A stretch of 13,050 nt of DNA, from the NCBI GenBank assembly GCA_045537495.1, contig JAZSPN010000017.1:1-13050 (forward strand), written 5' to 3'. The stretch is from UBA1425 sp045537495. GTDB lineage: Bacteria; Bacillota; Clostridia; Oscillospirales; Acutalibacteraceae. Positions 12,982 to 13,050 of the stretch are shown here, piece by piece. A model generated the notes under the pieces. That model worked only from the letters and a program-made list of their open reading frames with translations, was not told where the DNA came from and searched no databases. A program made the translations under genes and the position numbers. The first letter of the stretch is position 1; the number at the start of each line of letters is the position of its first letter.

Positions 12982-13050
12982 GGGATTTTAATTCTTTCTT
13001 GTATTTATAGTAAGTATTTCGGGATATGTCACCGATTAATTGCATTACAT
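12968..13050 (-). CDS. C-terminus of a helix-turn-helix protein, probably a resolvase-type recombinase (partial)
   Basis: Only the last 26 codons are inside the window; the gene continues past the right edge. The end reads VMQLIGDISRNTYYKYKKEL, then KSLDTN and a TAA stop. A 'GISRNTYYKYKKEL'-like ending is typical of the C-terminal recognition helix of the HTH that closes serine recombinases (resolvases/invertases). Other small HTH proteins and transposase subunits can end in a similar way, so the assignment is provisional. The frame is open across the whole visible part. It lies about 90 bases from the point where the GGGtGRT gene is cut, which fits a mobile-element edge. Confidence 0.5.
   Translation of the reverse strand, partial: VMQLIGDISRNTYYKYKKELKSLDTN

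Noticed and set aside
1..13050. CRISPR array, tRNA/rRNA genes, complete insertion sequence
   Set aside because: No regularly spaced direct repeats, no cloverleaf with CCA-type end and no full transposase were seen on either strand.

Overview
The window looks like chromosomal DNA of an anaerobic, low-to-medium GC Firmicute, most likely a gut clostridium of the Ruminococcaceae/Oscillospiraceae or Lachnospiraceae type. This is an inference. It rests on strong AGGAGG ribosome binding sites, TTGACA/TATAAT-type promoters, a T-box leader, a glutamate dehydrogenase very like the Clostridium symbiosum enzyme, and a gene remnant from the GGGtGRT family, which is typical of clostridia.

Layout. (1) At 1-1117, a possible short plus-strand transcription unit ends in a strong hairpin. 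A minus-strand TIM-barrel sugar isomerase/epimerase gene follows, with its own promoter. (2) At 1129-6386, an almost consensus promoter is followed by a T-box leader whose specifier codon is probably GUC (valine). The operon ilvB-ilvN-ilvC-ilvD comes next and closes with a rho-independent terminator. It encodes the four polypeptides that turn pyruvate (or pyruvate plus 2-oxobutyrate) into the 2-oxo acid precursors of valine, leucine and isoleucine. (3) At 6387-8047, an AT-rich spacer with a promoter leads into a monocistronic gdhA with its terminator. Glutamate from GdhA is the usual amino donor for the final branched-chain transamination, so regions 2 and 3 fit together metabolically. (4) At 8052-8142 on the minus strand is a very small autonomous gene: a -10 box, a perfect Shine-Dalgarno, an 18-codon hydrophobic peptide ORF, and the gdhA terminator used from the other side. 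(5) At 8172-12725 on the minus strand is a two-gene operon. A large DEAH-box helicase with two internal membrane segments comes first, then a GH127-type (DUF1680) glycosidase 24 bases downstream. (6) At 12735-13050 on the minus strand, only the last ~30 codons and the terminator of a GGGtGRT gene remain. They are joined abruptly to unrelated AT-rich DNA carrying an outward-pointing consensus promoter and the C-terminus of a protein with a resolvase-like helix-turn-helix. This looks like the edge of an inserted element or a deletion scar.

The ilv and gdh parts are ordinary housekeeping. The parts worth a second look are the membrane-anchored helicase/GH127 operon, the 18-residue peptide gene, and the truncated-gene/recombinase junction at the right end. 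No CRISPR array, tRNA, rRNA or complete insertion sequence was seen.
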